A stretch of 64,000 nucleotides of DNA, from the NCBI RefSeq assembly GCF_042649685.1, contig NZ_JBHRZT010000073.1:62001-126000 (forward strand), written 5' to 3'. Position numbers and translations under genes: made by a program. The stretch comes from Bacillus_BA songklensis. Its GTDB lineage: Bacteria > Bacillota > Bacilli > Bacillales > Bacillaceae_H. Below the pieces are notes generated by a model. That model was not told the origin of the DNA. It made no database searches and saw nothing but the letters and a program-made list of their open reading frames with translations. Shown here one piece after another: positions 16,394-24,031 of this stretch; the first letter of the stretch is position 1, and every line of letters begins with the position of its first letter.

Positions 16394-17797
16394 ATGATGC
16401 AAAACAATTCTTCAGGTAAACAGTTGCAGCGCGGCTTAGAACAAAGGCATATTACGCTTATGTCTTTAGGAGCGGCGATTGGGGTTGGGTTATTTCTTGG
16501 TTCGGCATCTGCCATTAAATTAGCGGGTCCTGGTATTTTGTTAGCGTATGCATTTAGCGGTATGATCATGTTCTTTATCATGAGAGCGCTTGGTGAGATG
16601 GCGATTCAAAAGCCTGTAGCAGGGTCTTTTAGCCAATATGCTCGTGACTATTTGGGACCGCTTGCAGGTTATATAACAGGATGGAATTATTGGTTTTTAT
16701 GGGTTGTTACTTGTATGGCTGAAATTACAGCGGTAGGAATTTACATGGAATTCTGGTTCCCTGATGTTCCGCGTTGGATTTGGGCGTTAGCGGCATTAGT
16801 GATTATGACAGCTGTTAACTTCCTTGCCGTAAAAGCATATGGAGAATTAGAGTTTTGGTTTGCCCTTATTAAAATTGTTACGATTATCTTTATGATTGTT
16901 ACAGGTATCGGCATGATCGCATTCGGTATCGGTAATGGTGGAATTGCGACAGGCATCAGCAACCTTTGGGAGCACGGAGGTCTTCTTCCAAACGGTATTA
17001 CCGGAGTATTAATGTCCTTACAAATGGTTATGTTTGCTTTCTTAGGTATTGAGATGATTGGTATCACAGCCGGGGAAGTGAAAAATCCTGAAAAAACATT
17101 ATCAAAAGCCATTGATACTGTGTTCTGGCGAATTCTCATTTTCTACGTGGGTGCCTTATTCGTGATTATGTCTATCTATCCTTGGACAGAAATTGGCACA
17201 AAAGGAAGTCCGTTTGTACTAACATTCGATAAAATTGGAATCCCTGCAGCGGCAGGAATTATTAATTTCGTTGTGTTAACAGCTGCCCTTTCTTCTTGTA
17301 ACGGCGGTATCTTCAGTACAGCGCGTATGTTATATAACTTGGCAGAACATGGGGAAGCGCCAAAAACATACAGTAAATTAAACAAAAACGGTGTACCTAG
17401 TTTTGCGGTTTTAGCGACTGCAGGAGCTCTATTAATTGGAGTAGTCTTGAACTATATAGTCCCTGCTAAAGTATTTACGTGGGTAACAAGTATTTCAACT
17501 TTCGGTGCAATTTGGACATGGTGCATGATCTTATTATCACAAATTCGCTATCGCAAAAGCTTAAGCCCTGAGCAAAAACAAGGCTTAAAATATAAAATGC
17601 CTTTATATCCTTTTACGTCTTATTTGTCATTAGCGTTCTTAATCGGGGTAGCCGGTTTAATGGCGTACTTCCCAGATACACGAATTGCTTTATTCGTTGG
17701 ACCGCTTTGGTTAGTGATTCTAGTAGCACTTTATTATGGCAAAGGATTCAATAAAAAAAATAAAGAGCAAAATGCAGCTGCTAAACAAGTGAGTTGA
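16394..17797 (+). CDS. Amino acid permease of the APC family, probably alanine
   Basis: 467 residues with about 12 membrane helices. The N-terminal QRGLEQRHITLMSLGAAIGV and GPGILLAYAFSG segments are the substrate-binding helix 1 region of AAT-type APC permeases; RALGEMAIQKPVAGSF follows. It is closely similar in layout to the B. subtilis AlaP/YtnA and AapA-type permeases. Neighbouring alr, ald and adeR (divergent) support alanine as substrate, by inference. GGGGGA lies just before ATG 16394; TTG 16382 is unlikely because it precedes that site. Probably repressed via the cre site. Confidence 0.8.
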   Translation: MMQNNSSGKQLQRGLEQRHITLMSLGAAIGVGLFLGSASAIKLAGPGILLAYAFSGMIMFFIMRALGEMAIQKPVAGSFSQYARDYLGPLAGYITGWNYWFLWVVTCMAEITAVGIYMEFWFPDVPRWIWALAALVIMTAVNFLAVKAYGELEFWFALIKIVTIIFMIVTGIGMIAFGIGNGGIATGISNLWEHGGLLPNGITGVLMSLQMVMFAFLGIEMIGITAGEVKNPEKTLSKAIDTVFWRILIFYVGALFVIMSIYPWTEIGTKGSPFVLTFDKIGIPAAAGIINFVVLTAALSSCNGGIFSTARMLYNLAEHGEAPKTYSKLNKNGVPSFAVLATAGALLIGVVLNYIVPAKVFTWVTSISTFGAIWTWCMILLSQIRYRKSLSPEQKQGLKYKMPLYPFTSYLSLAFLIGVAGLMAYFPDTRIALFVGPLWLVILVALYYGKGFNKKNKEQNAAAKQVS

Positions 17798-17808
17798 TTG
17801 AGGAAAGG

Positions 17809-17871
17809 AACCTCTTAGAAGCGTTGTTAGGGCCAATTAGGGAAATCTAACTCGTTCTGAGAGGTTTTTTA
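17809..17871 (+). terminator. Terminator of the permease gene
   Basis: AACCTCTTAGAA (17809-17820) pairs with TTCTGAGAGGTT (17855-17866; one G-T pair), followed by TTTTA. Confidence 0.7.
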
Positions 17872-17991
17872 TGTCCCATTTTTTGGAATGATTGTTTTTC
17901 ATATCAATGGTTGGCAGTTATCCGATGGACTGACATCATAAGGATAATCGAAAACTCGTACCTTAAAGGGAAAACATAAATTTTCGTACGT

Positions 17992-18022
17992 AAAAAGGAG
18001 GCGCGTTATGAGCCTCCTTTTT
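17992..18022. terminator. Terminator of the YflT-like gene
   Basis: AAAAAGGAGGC (17992-18002) pairs with GCCTCCTTTTT (18012-18022), 11 bp, loop of 9; A/T runs on both sides allow bidirectional use. Directly abuts the stop of the minus-strand gene. Confidence 0.85.
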
Positions 18023-18026
18023 TTCA

Positions 18027-18353
18027 TTATGCTGCTTTTGTTGCCACAATCAATACACGACCGCGGTCTAGTTCCACTTCATATTTTTCAGCCTCAGGTT
18101 CAGATAAACCTACCGATTGCATTTTAGAACGAAGCTCGTCCCCTCGAGAACGAAAGACATTTGATAACTTATCAAAGAAACCTTGTTCAGCCATACCGAC
18201 ATTATTTGCATCCAGTGCATCTGTTAAGTCAGTCGAACGGTCTTTGTCATGGGCAAATAAGTAAATATCATCATGTGTAAAACCTTGACGTACAAAATCC
18301 TCGATAACCTCTTTTGCTTGTACTCCATTTTCTACTACTTTTACGTTTAACAT
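18027..18353 (-). CDS. General stress protein, YflT family
   Basis: 108 residues. The N-terminal half (VKVVENGVQAKEVIEDFVRQ, then GFTHDDIYLFAHDKDRSTDL) is a ferredoxin-like alpha/beta segment found in the YflT/general-stress-17M group; the second half is an amphipathic helix-rich region and the protein ends with a strand GRVLIVATKAA. Members are SigB-controlled in B. subtilis; function unknown. AGGAGGTTATAAAC precedes ATG. I looked for a SigB promoter (GTTT...GGGTAT) upstream and found none convincing; a palindrome TTGTAGCTACAA lies at 18422-18433. Confidence 0.75.
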   Translation of the reverse strand: MLNVKVVENGVQAKEVIEDFVRQGFTHDDIYLFAHDKDRSTDLTDALDANNVGMAEQGFFDKLSNVFRSRGDELRSKMQSVGLSEPEAEKYEVELDRGRVLIVATKAA

Positions 18354-18896
18354 GTTTATAACCTCCTGGATTTTTTTCTCGTATTAGTTTTTTGTTTAAT
18401 ACAGACACAATCAAGTGAGGTTGTAGCTACAACTTGTATTCTTATTTTATATATAGCCTGTAAAGAAGGGGATGAAACCTCTTTTTTAAAACAATTAATA
18501 AATAGTAAGATGAACTACTTTTTGAAGAAGTGTTCTTTTTTATTGGCGAAAAAAGGTGGAAAGATGAAGAATGGAGGGGAGTGGAAAAGTATTATTTAAC
18601 TCACTTTGCTAAATATTTAAGTTTCAAAAGGTGTTCCAATTTTCGAGCGCTTTCATTTTCACGAGATCTTCTTGATCCCGTGAAAATGACCAGCATCTAA
18701 CTTGAATGCTCTGATTTAATATGGTATTTTCAAACAGATGAGCCTGCACCATCAAGTGAAACCTCCATCAGGGAAGGATGATTGCCTTGCTGATTAGTAG
18801 ACCTAATCAGGCTCTCAGAGGCGGTTATCTTTCTTGGATAGTCAAGGCTCCTACCGCCATTAAAGCGGGACCAAATAAAGAAGGGACGATTTGATC
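18354..18896. other. Intergenic region upstream of gndA
   Basis: 543 bases without a gene. Contains a long hairpin CATTTTCACG-A-GATC (18654-18668) / GATC-C-CGTGAAAATG (18674-18688) without a T-run, a stem CTGATTAG (18790-18797)/CTAATCAG (18803-18810), and the family B-like copy d at 18820-18880. The gndA promoter should be here but is not obvious. Confidence 0.4.
18820..18880 (-). repeat. Family B-like repeat, divergent copy d
   Basis: GGCGGT (18820-18825) pairs with ACCGCC (18853-18858), and the tail GCCATTAAAGCGGGACCAAA resembles CCCGTTAAWGCRGGATAAA of copies a-c. The stem replaces GGGCAGT/ACTGCCC by a different but still complementary pair. It forms part of the gndA leader. Confidence 0.4.
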
Positions 18897-20309
18897 ATGG
18901 CAAAACAACAAATTGGTGTCATTGGTTTAGCCGTTATGGGTAAAAACCTGGCGCTGAATATTGAAAGCAGAGGATATTCTGTATCTGTGTACAACCGTTC
19001 TTCTGATAAGACGGAAGAGTTTTTAAAAAATGAAGCAGAAGGTAAAAATTTTGTAGGTACATACAGTATCGAAGAGTTCGTGAACTCCCTGGAAAAACCG
19101 CGCAAGATTTTACTGATGGTTAAAGCGGGTGCTCCGACAGATGCTACAATTGAGTCTCTCAAGCCACACTTGGAAAAAGGCGATATTTTAATTGATGGGG
19201 GTAATACGTTCTTCCAAGATACGATCAGACGCAATAAAGAGCTGGAAGAGGCAGGTATTCACTTCATTGGTACAGGGGTCTCAGGAGGAGAAGAAGGCGC
19301 ATTAAAAGGTCCTTCGATTATGCCTGGAGGCCAAAAAGAAGCATATGAACTTGTAGAGCCGATTTTAAAAGCCATTTCTGCTAAAGTAAATGATGAACCT
19401 TGCTGCACATACATTGGTCCTAACGGTGCAGGTCACTATGTGAAAATGGTCCATAATGGTATTGAATATGGGGACATGCAATTAATTTCAGAAGCTTATT
19501 TTATTATGAAACACGTACTTGGTTTAAGTGCCGGGGAGCTTCACGAAGTATTTGCAGAATGGAATAAAGGTGAATTGGACAGTTACCTTATTGAAATCAC
19601 AGCTGATATTTTCACGAAGGTTGATGAAGAAACAGGCAAACCGCTTGTAGATGTGATTCTAGATACAGCAGGTCAAAAAGGAACAGGTAAATGGACAAGC
19701 CAAAGCGCTTTAGATTTGGGTGTTCCATTGCCAATTATTACGGAATCTGTATTTGCCCGTTTTATTTCAGCGATGAAAGAAGAGCGTGTGAAAGCAAGCA
19801 AGCTGTTAACTGGCCCTGAAATAAAAGCTTTTGAAGGCAATAAAGAAGAATTGATTGAAGCGGTACGCAAAGCTTTATATATGAGTAAGATTTGTTCGTA
19901 TGCCCAGGGATTTGCTCAAATGCGTGCAGCATCTGAGGAATACGATTGGAACCTTCGCTACGGTGATATTGCTATGATTTTCCGCGGCGGTTGCATCATC
20001 CGTGCTCAATTCTTACAAAAAATTAAAGAAGCATACGACCGTGATGCAGGGTTGGCGAACTTGTTATTAGATCCATACTTTAAAGATATTGTTGAAAATT
20101 ATCAATCAGCACTGCGCCAAGTGCTTGCTATAGCGATTGAGCGTGGCATTCCGGTACCGTCTTTCTCTAGTGCCTTAGCTTATTATGACAGCTACCGCAC
20201 AGAAACATTACCAGCAAATCTTCTACAAGCTCAACGTGATTACTTCGGTGCTCACACGTATCAGCGTGTAGATAAAGAAGGTATCTTCCATACAGAATGG
20301 CTTAAATAA
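18897..20309 (+). CDS. gndA: 6-phosphogluconate dehydrogenase (decarboxylating)
   Basis: 470 residues, usual size. N-terminal Rossmann motif GLAVMGKNLALNIESRGY (about 9-26) followed by NRSSDKTEEF suits NADP+; the substrate/catalytic region GVSGGEEGALKGPSIMPGG (about 128-146) and GPNGAGHYVKMVHNGIEYGD (about 178-197) carry the catalytic Lys and Glu; the C-terminal YQRVDKEG is the family tail. Produces ribulose 5-phosphate, CO2 and NADPH in the pentose phosphate pathway. ATG 18897 follows GAAGGGACG by 8-9 bases; an in-frame TTG at 18891 is closer to that site. Convergent with zwf, the first enzyme of the same pathway. Confidence 0.95.
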   Translation: MAKQQIGVIGLAVMGKNLALNIESRGYSVSVYNRSSDKTEEFLKNEAEGKNFVGTYSIEEFVNSLEKPRKILLMVKAGAPTDATIESLKPHLEKGDILIDGGNTFFQDTIRRNKELEEAGIHFIGTGVSGGEEGALKGPSIMPGGQKEAYELVEPILKAISAKVNDEPCCTYIGPNGAGHYVKMVHNGIEYGDMQLISEAYFIMKHVLGLSAGELHEVFAEWNKGELDSYLIEITADIFTKVDEETGKPLVDVILDTAGQKGTGKWTSQSALDLGVPLPIITESVFARFISAMKEERVKASKLLTGPEIKAFEGNKEELIEAVRKALYMSKICSYAQGFAQMRAASEEYDWNLRYGDIAMIFRGGCIIRAQFLQKIKEAYDRDAGLANLLLDPYFKDIVENYQSALRQVLAIAIERGIPVPSFSSALAYYDSYRTETLPANLLQAQRDYFGAHTYQRVDKEGIFHTEWLK

Positions 20310-20357
20310 TGAAAAAGAGGACTTTCTCACAGAAAGTCCTCTTTTTCATTATTTAAG
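20301..20357. terminator. Exceptionally long bidirectional terminator gndA / zwf
   Basis: CTTAAATAATGAAAAAGAGG and following ACTTTCT (20301-20327) pair with the complementary stretch 20331-20357 over 27 bp without mismatch, loop CAC. The gndA stop codon lies inside the left arm and the stop of a putative minus-strand 27-codon ORF inside the right arm. Confidence 0.9.
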
Positions 20358-20436
20358 CAAATGGTTTGTTTTCAAATAAATCGTACACGAGATGGTGCAG
20401 CGTATGTGCAAAAGCCGGTGCCGCAACATTGTTCAT
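20353..20436 (-). CDS. Putative 27-residue small protein downstream of zwf
   Basis: ATG at 20436 to TAA at 20353-20355 on the minus strand; the peptide begins MNNVAAPAFAHTLHHL and ends LFENKPFA. It starts 15 bases after the zwf stop, with AGGGGAG about 10 bases before ATG (overlapping the zwf end). Composition is protein-like (no low complexity), and it fills the gap between zwf and the shared terminator exactly. No family recognised. It may be translated with zwf, or be the relic of a longer gene. Confidence 0.35.
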   Translation of the reverse strand: MNNVAAPAFAHTLHHLVYDLFENKPFA

Positions 20437-20451
20437 TTTCAGGTGGCTCCC

Positions 20452-21954
20452 CTATTCAGAACGTGAATGGGTGTCCGCTTCAACAGACCACCAGTGGAGC
20501 CCATCTTTAGCTAGTAAGGCATCAGACTCTTTTGGACCCATTGATCCTGATTCATAATTCGGAAAGTTTTCCGCTTTTTTGTTTGTCCAGGCTCTTGAAA
20601 TGGTATCCACGAACTTCCATGAGAGAGCAACTTCATCCCAATGTGTAAAGTTAGTTGCATCACCGCGCATGCAGTCATATAAAAGGCGTTCATAAGCCTC
20701 AGGTGTATTCATTTTATCGTCGCAATTGTTGCAGTAATCTAATTTAATCGGTGTAGAAGTCGTGCTGCCTTCTCCTTTTCTTGCGTTGAGGTGAAGCGTG
20801 ATCCCTTCCTCAGGCTGAATATGGATAACAAGAAGGTTCGGATGGATCGCTTTATCTTTCTCAACGTAAAGGTTCATTGGCAAGTCTTTAAATTGCACCA
20901 CGATTTCAGTAGACTTTTTCGTCATACGCTTACCTGTACGAATATAGAAAGGCACACCAGCCCATCTGAAGTTGTCAATCATTAATTTACCGGATACAAA
21001 CGTTTCAGTGTTAGATTCAGGGTCTACTGAGTTTTCTTCGCGGTAGGCTGGAACTTCTTGCTCATTTACAATTCCTCGTCCATATTGTCCGCGCACAAAA
21101 TATTCATCTACCTCATCTTCAGACATATTTCGTAAAGCACGAAGGACTTTGACTTTTTCACTTCTGATTTCTTCTGTCTTCAATTTAATGGGCGGTTCCA
21201 TCGCAAGAAGAGCAACCATTTGAAGCATATGGTTTTGTACCATATCGCGAAGGGCACCAGAAGATTCATAATAACGACCGCGATCTTCTACACCTAATGT
21301 CTCACTTGAGGTGATCTGAATATTTGAGATGTATTGATTGTTCCAAAGAGACTCGAAAATCGGGTTTGCAAAGCGAATAACCTCGATGTTTTGAACCATT
21401 TCTTTACCTAAATAATGATCGATACGGTAAATTTGATCTTCAGTAAACACGTGACGAATTTGATCATTTAATTCCTTGGCGGATTCATAATCATGCCCAA
21501 AAGGCTTTTCGATCACTAATCGGCTCCAGCCTCCTGTAGAGGTTAAACCTTCAGATTTTAAGTTCTCGCCGATCGTGCCAAAGAATTCTGGTGCCATTGC
21601 CAGATAAAAAATGCGATTTCCTTCAGTATGGTATTTCCCATCAAGGTCACCGAGTAAACTCTTCAATTCTTGATAGGAAGCAACATTTGTCACATCAAAT
21701 GGATGGTAATAGAAATGAGAAGAAAATGTTTCTGCACTCACATTTCCTTCCTGTAAATTACCGATGGATTTCTTTACATTGTCTCGGAACTCATCGTTAG
21801 TCAAAGGTCTTCTTGCAACTCCAACTACTGCGAAGTCTTCGGACAATTTACCACTGCGATATAGTCTGAAAATAGAAGGGAACAGTTTACGCTTTGCCAA
21901 GTCGCCCGTTGCACCAAAAATAACGATGATAGATTTTGGATTATTCGTTGTCAT
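20452..21954 (-). CDS. zwf: Glucose-6-phosphate 1-dehydrogenase
   Basis: 500 residues. The nucleotide-binding motif GATGDLAKRKLFPSI (about 14-28), the active-site block RIDHYLGKEMVQN (about 177-189, with catalytic His) and EKPFGHDYESA (about 149-159) identify it. Catalyses the first oxidative pentose phosphate step, making NADPH and 6-phosphogluconolactone. The gene is convergent to gndA and shares its terminator. A possible ribosome binding site AGTGAGG lies 12 bases before ATG. Confidence 0.95.
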   Translation of the reverse strand: MTTNNPKSIIVIFGATGDLAKRKLFPSIFRLYRSGKLSEDFAVVGVARRPLTNDEFRDNVKKSIGNLQEGNVSAETFSSHFYYHPFDVTNVASYQELKSLLGDLDGKYHTEGNRIFYLAMAPEFFGTIGENLKSEGLTSTGGWSRLVIEKPFGHDYESAKELNDQIRHVFTEDQIYRIDHYLGKEMVQNIEVIRFANPIFESLWNNQYISNIQITSSETLGVEDRGRYYESSGALRDMVQNHMLQMVALLAMEPPIKLKTEEIRSEKVKVLRALRNMSEDEVDEYFVRGQYGRGIVNEQEVPAYREENSVDPESNTETFVSGKLMIDNFRWAGVPFYIRTGKRMTKKSTEIVVQFKDLPMNLYVEKDKAIHPNLLVIHIQPEEGITLHLNARKGEGSTTSTPIKLDYCNNCDDKMNTPEAYERLLYDCMRGDATNFTHWDEVALSWKFVDTISRAWTNKKAENFPNYESGSMGPKESDALLAKDGLHWWSVEADTHSRSE

Positions 21955-22218
21955 AGCTCTAAGGACCTCACTTTATTGTAAATGCGTTCAATCTTATTAT
22001 GTATCCTATTCAGTTATAAAATTGTATCTGTTTTGAAGATGTAAAGCAAACATTTAGTAACTTTTTGTGATAGGTAGGTGAAATGGAAGGACCTAGTTTA
22101 CATTTTTTAATATCGCTTTCATTAAAATATTTATATACTGAAATAATTTATTTTTTGTAAATAGGCTCAAAAGTTGTTCCTCTATTCTTCCAGTAAAGAA
22201 TAATAAAGAAGAAGGTGA

Positions 22219-22234
22219 TGTTTCACATGAAACA
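22219..22234. promoter_or_regulatory. parS-like ParB (Spo0J) site
   Basis: TGTTTCACATGAAACA matches the 16-bp parS consensus TGTTTCACGTGAAACA at 15 positions, the only change being G to A in the central CACGTG. The region is origin-proximal in B. subtilis, where several scattered parS sites lie. It also overlaps a start-like GAAGGTGATG...ATG with a four-codon ORF, so chance is possible. Confidence 0.45.
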
Positions 22235-22273
22235 ATCATAATCTGACCAGTTCCTGTAACAGGAGGAGTCTGA

Positions 22274-22378
22274 ATGAGGGGAGACGGTGAAGTAAATGGT
22301 TCAAAGATTTCCTTTTCTATAAAGAAGATGCAGCTTTATTGGAGAGATTTGTTGATTCATTACAAGAAAATGGGGTAG
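22274..22378 (+). CDS. Putative 34-residue basic small protein
   Basis: ATG follows AGGAGGAG by 5 bases, a very strong ribosome binding site; the ORF ends with TAG at 22376-22378. The product is Lys-rich and begins MRGDGEVNGSKISFS. No family recognised. The overlapping second frame (22294-22380) is more protein-like, so this may instead be a frameshifted relic. Confidence 0.25.
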   Translation: MRGDGEVNGSKISFSIKKMQLYWRDLLIHYKKMG

Positions 22379-22420
22379 TCTAGTGGTAAGATATAACGTC
22401 AATGTGCAGGTGATATAGAA

Positions 22421-23095
22421 ATGGCTATCCTAAAAAATGACTGGGCCCCCTTGTTGGAAGAACAATTTGAGCAGCCTTACTATAAAAGGCTTCGGGAGTT
22501 TTTGGTTCAGGAATATAATACTCAAACGGTTTATCCAGAAAAGAACGATATTTTCAATGCCTTACATTTAACCGGTTATCGTGACACCAAGGTGGTGATT
22601 TTGGGACAAGACCCTTATCACGGACCAGGGCAGGCCCATGGTTTGAGCTTTTCGGTCAACCCCGGAGTAAAGGTGCCTCCTTCCCTTGTGAATGTTTATA
22701 AAGAGTTATCAAATGATCTGGATTGTTACATTCCCAACAATGGTTACCTTGTGAAGTGGGCTAAGCAAGGAGTTCTTTTACTAAACACGGTTTTAACGGT
22801 ACGTAGAGGAAAGCCTAATTCTCATAAGGGAATGGGGTGGGAGCAATTTACAGACCGAGTAATTGAGTTATTGGCTGAGCGTCCAGAACCAATGGCATTT
22901 TTGCTTTGGGGAAAGCATGCCCAAGAAAAGAAGAAATTAATCCATTCCAATCATCATTACATCATTGAAAGTCCACATCCGAGTCCATTTTCTGCAAATA
23001 GAGGCTTTTTTGGAAGCCGGCCTTTTTCAAAAACAAACGATTTCTTAAAAGAGAATGGACAAATTCCCATTGACTGGCAAATTGAAAATATTTGA
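22421..23095 (+). CDS. ung: Uracil-DNA glycosylase (family 1)
   Basis: 224 residues, standard length. The water-activating loop GQDPYHGPGQAHGLSFSV (about 62-79), the uracil-binding strand LLLNTVLTVRRG (about 117-128) and the DNA-minor-groove loop HPSPFSANRGFFGSRPFS (about 186-203) are all intact. Removes uracil from DNA to start base-excision repair. CAGGTGATA precedes ATG. In B. subtilis the neighbouring order ung, ywdI, ywdK, gerQ is similar, as here. Confidence 0.96.
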   Translation: MAILKNDWAPLLEEQFEQPYYKRLREFLVQEYNTQTVYPEKNDIFNALHLTGYRDTKVVILGQDPYHGPGQAHGLSFSVNPGVKVPPSLVNVYKELSNDLDCYIPNNGYLVKWAKQGVLLLNTVLTVRRGKPNSHKGMGWEQFTDRVIELLAERPEPMAFLLWGKHAQEKKKLIHSNHHYIIESPHPSPFSANRGFFGSRPFSKTNDFLKENGQIPIDWQIENI

Positions 23096-23101
23096 AGAGA
23101 G

Positions 23102-23150
23102 GGAGATGACTCAAAAGGTAGATTTTTTTTACCTTTTGAGTCATCTCCTT
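23102..23150. terminator. Long hairpin terminator of ung
   Basis: GGAGATGACTCAAAAGGTA (23102-23120) pairs perfectly with TACCTTTTGAGTCATCTCC (23130-23148), 19 bp, loop rich in T. The core is the same as in the hairpin at 9411-9454. Confidence 0.8.
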
Positions 23151-23284
23151 CGTTAAACAATAGAATGCCTATTCAACATTTGTTAGAATAGTAGGGGTGA
23201 GGATTGAGCATTGCCTTTGGATATAAACAAAAAATTGAGGCGTTTAAACGTTTAGTGAAATAATGAAAAATTGAGGTGTTCACC

Positions 23285-23560
23285 ATGAATATTTCTATGT
23301 TGCAACTTTTAGAAAAAATGAATGAGGAAATGCATCAAGCCATACAAGAGGTTTCAAGCCAAAAGGAACGCCATTTGCGCGATCGGCTGGTTGCAATCAA
23401 AACATTGTGTGAGTTAGCTATGGATCAACAAACAGAGAAGGCCGCATTCTCTGCCGTTAGTCTTGCGGAAAATAAACCAGTACTCGCTCCATCACAAACT
23501 TTAAGCAAGCCGATGGAGATTTCGGATGGAGCGAATGGGGAAAGCCTGTTTGATTTCTAG
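23285..23560 (+). CDS. ywdI: YwdI-like protein of unknown function
   Basis: 91 residues. The N-terminal part (ISMLQLLEKMNEEMHQAIQE, RHLRDRLVAIKTLCELAMDQ) is helical and conserved in Bacillus YwdI (DUF5327); the C-terminal part is disordered with Pro/Ser. ATG 23285 follows GAGGTG by 7 bases; the GTG at 23276 overlaps that site and is rejected. It lies between ung and ywdK as in B. subtilis. Function unknown. Confidence 0.7.
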   Translation: MNISMLQLLEKMNEEMHQAIQEVSSQKERHLRDRLVAIKTLCELAMDQQTEKAAFSAVSLAENKPVLAPSQTLSKPMEISDGANGESLFDF

Positions 23561-23621
23561 GAGAAGATAACATTAAAGTATCTGTATTTTATATGGATAA
23601 TCAGGAAAAGAGGGGAAGAAG

Positions 23622-23993
23622 ATGAAGGTTTTTTTGATCTTAGGTGCTGTTAATGCAATGTTAGCTGTGGCGCTTGGGGCATTCGGTGCACATGGGTTAG
23701 AAGGGAAAATTTCCGCTAAATATTTAGAAGTATGGAAAACAGGGGTTACATATCAAATGTTTCATGCGACGGGTTTATTTGTCGTTGCTTTCTTAGCAAG
23801 CCGTTTTCCTGAATCATCGCTTGTTAGTGCTTCTGGATGGTTTATGCTTATTGGGATTATCCTGTTCTCTGGAAGCTTATACATCTTAAGTACATCAGGT
23901 ATTAAAGTATTAGGTGCGATCACGCCATTTGGAGGGGTAGCCTTTATCGTTGCTTGGATTTTACTTGTTATTGCTGCAATAAAATTGTTATAA
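23622..23993 (+). CDS. ywdK: DUF423 family membrane protein YwdK
   Basis: 123 residues with four hydrophobic helices: LILGAVNAMLAVALGAFGAH at the start, then helices near 48-65, 72-92 and 98-120. The motif GAFGAHGL and the ATGLFVVA segment are typical of the DUF423/TMEM256-like family, small inner-membrane proteins of unknown function. GAAGAAG precedes ATG by 2-3 bases after GAGGGG. Ends in a terminator shared with convergent gerQ. Confidence 0.85.
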   Translation: MKVFLILGAVNAMLAVALGAFGAHGLEGKISAKYLEVWKTGVTYQMFHATGLFVVAFLASRFPESSLVSASGWFMLIGIILFSGSLYILSTSGIKVLGAITPFGGVAFIVAWILLVIAAIKLL

Positions 23994-24031
23994 AAAACAA
24001 AGGAGTGCTGATCAGCACTCCTTTGTTTTTT
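23992..24031. terminator. 40-bp perfect palindromic terminator ywdK / gerQ
   Basis: Six A, then CAAAGGAGTGCTGA and its exact complement, then six T: a perfect 20-bp inverted repeat centred at 24011/24012. It includes the stop codons of both convergent genes. Confidence 0.9.

Larger units (their letters stand above)
21955..22420. other. Divergent intergenic region zwf / ung
   Basis: 466 bases. Contains the parS-like site at 22219-22234 and a small ORF 22274-22378. A second frame over 22294-22380 reads WFKDFLFYKEDAALLERFVD and ends at TAG, which looks like protein sequence and may be the relic of a decayed gene. Promoters not identifiable with confidence. Confidence 0.4.

Noticed and set aside
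16741..17139. Minus-strand 132-residue ORF inside the permease gene
   Set aside because: Entirely antisense to conserved membrane helices; repetitive Ile/Pro pattern typical of antisense to Leu/Val/Gly codons.
18354..18440. SigB promoter for the YflT-like stress gene
   Set aside because: No GTTT-N12-15-GGGWAW on the minus strand; only a weak TTGATT was found.
20366..20557. Plus-strand 63-residue ORF overlapping zwf
   Set aside because: It overlaps the C-terminus of zwf in antisense and has no ribosome binding site; composition is that of a shadow frame.
22375..22395. tRNA-like string GGTAGTCTAGTGGTAAGAT
   Set aside because: It resembles a tRNA D-arm, but no acceptor, anticodon or T-arm (GGTTCRA) follows at the right distance, so it is a chance match.
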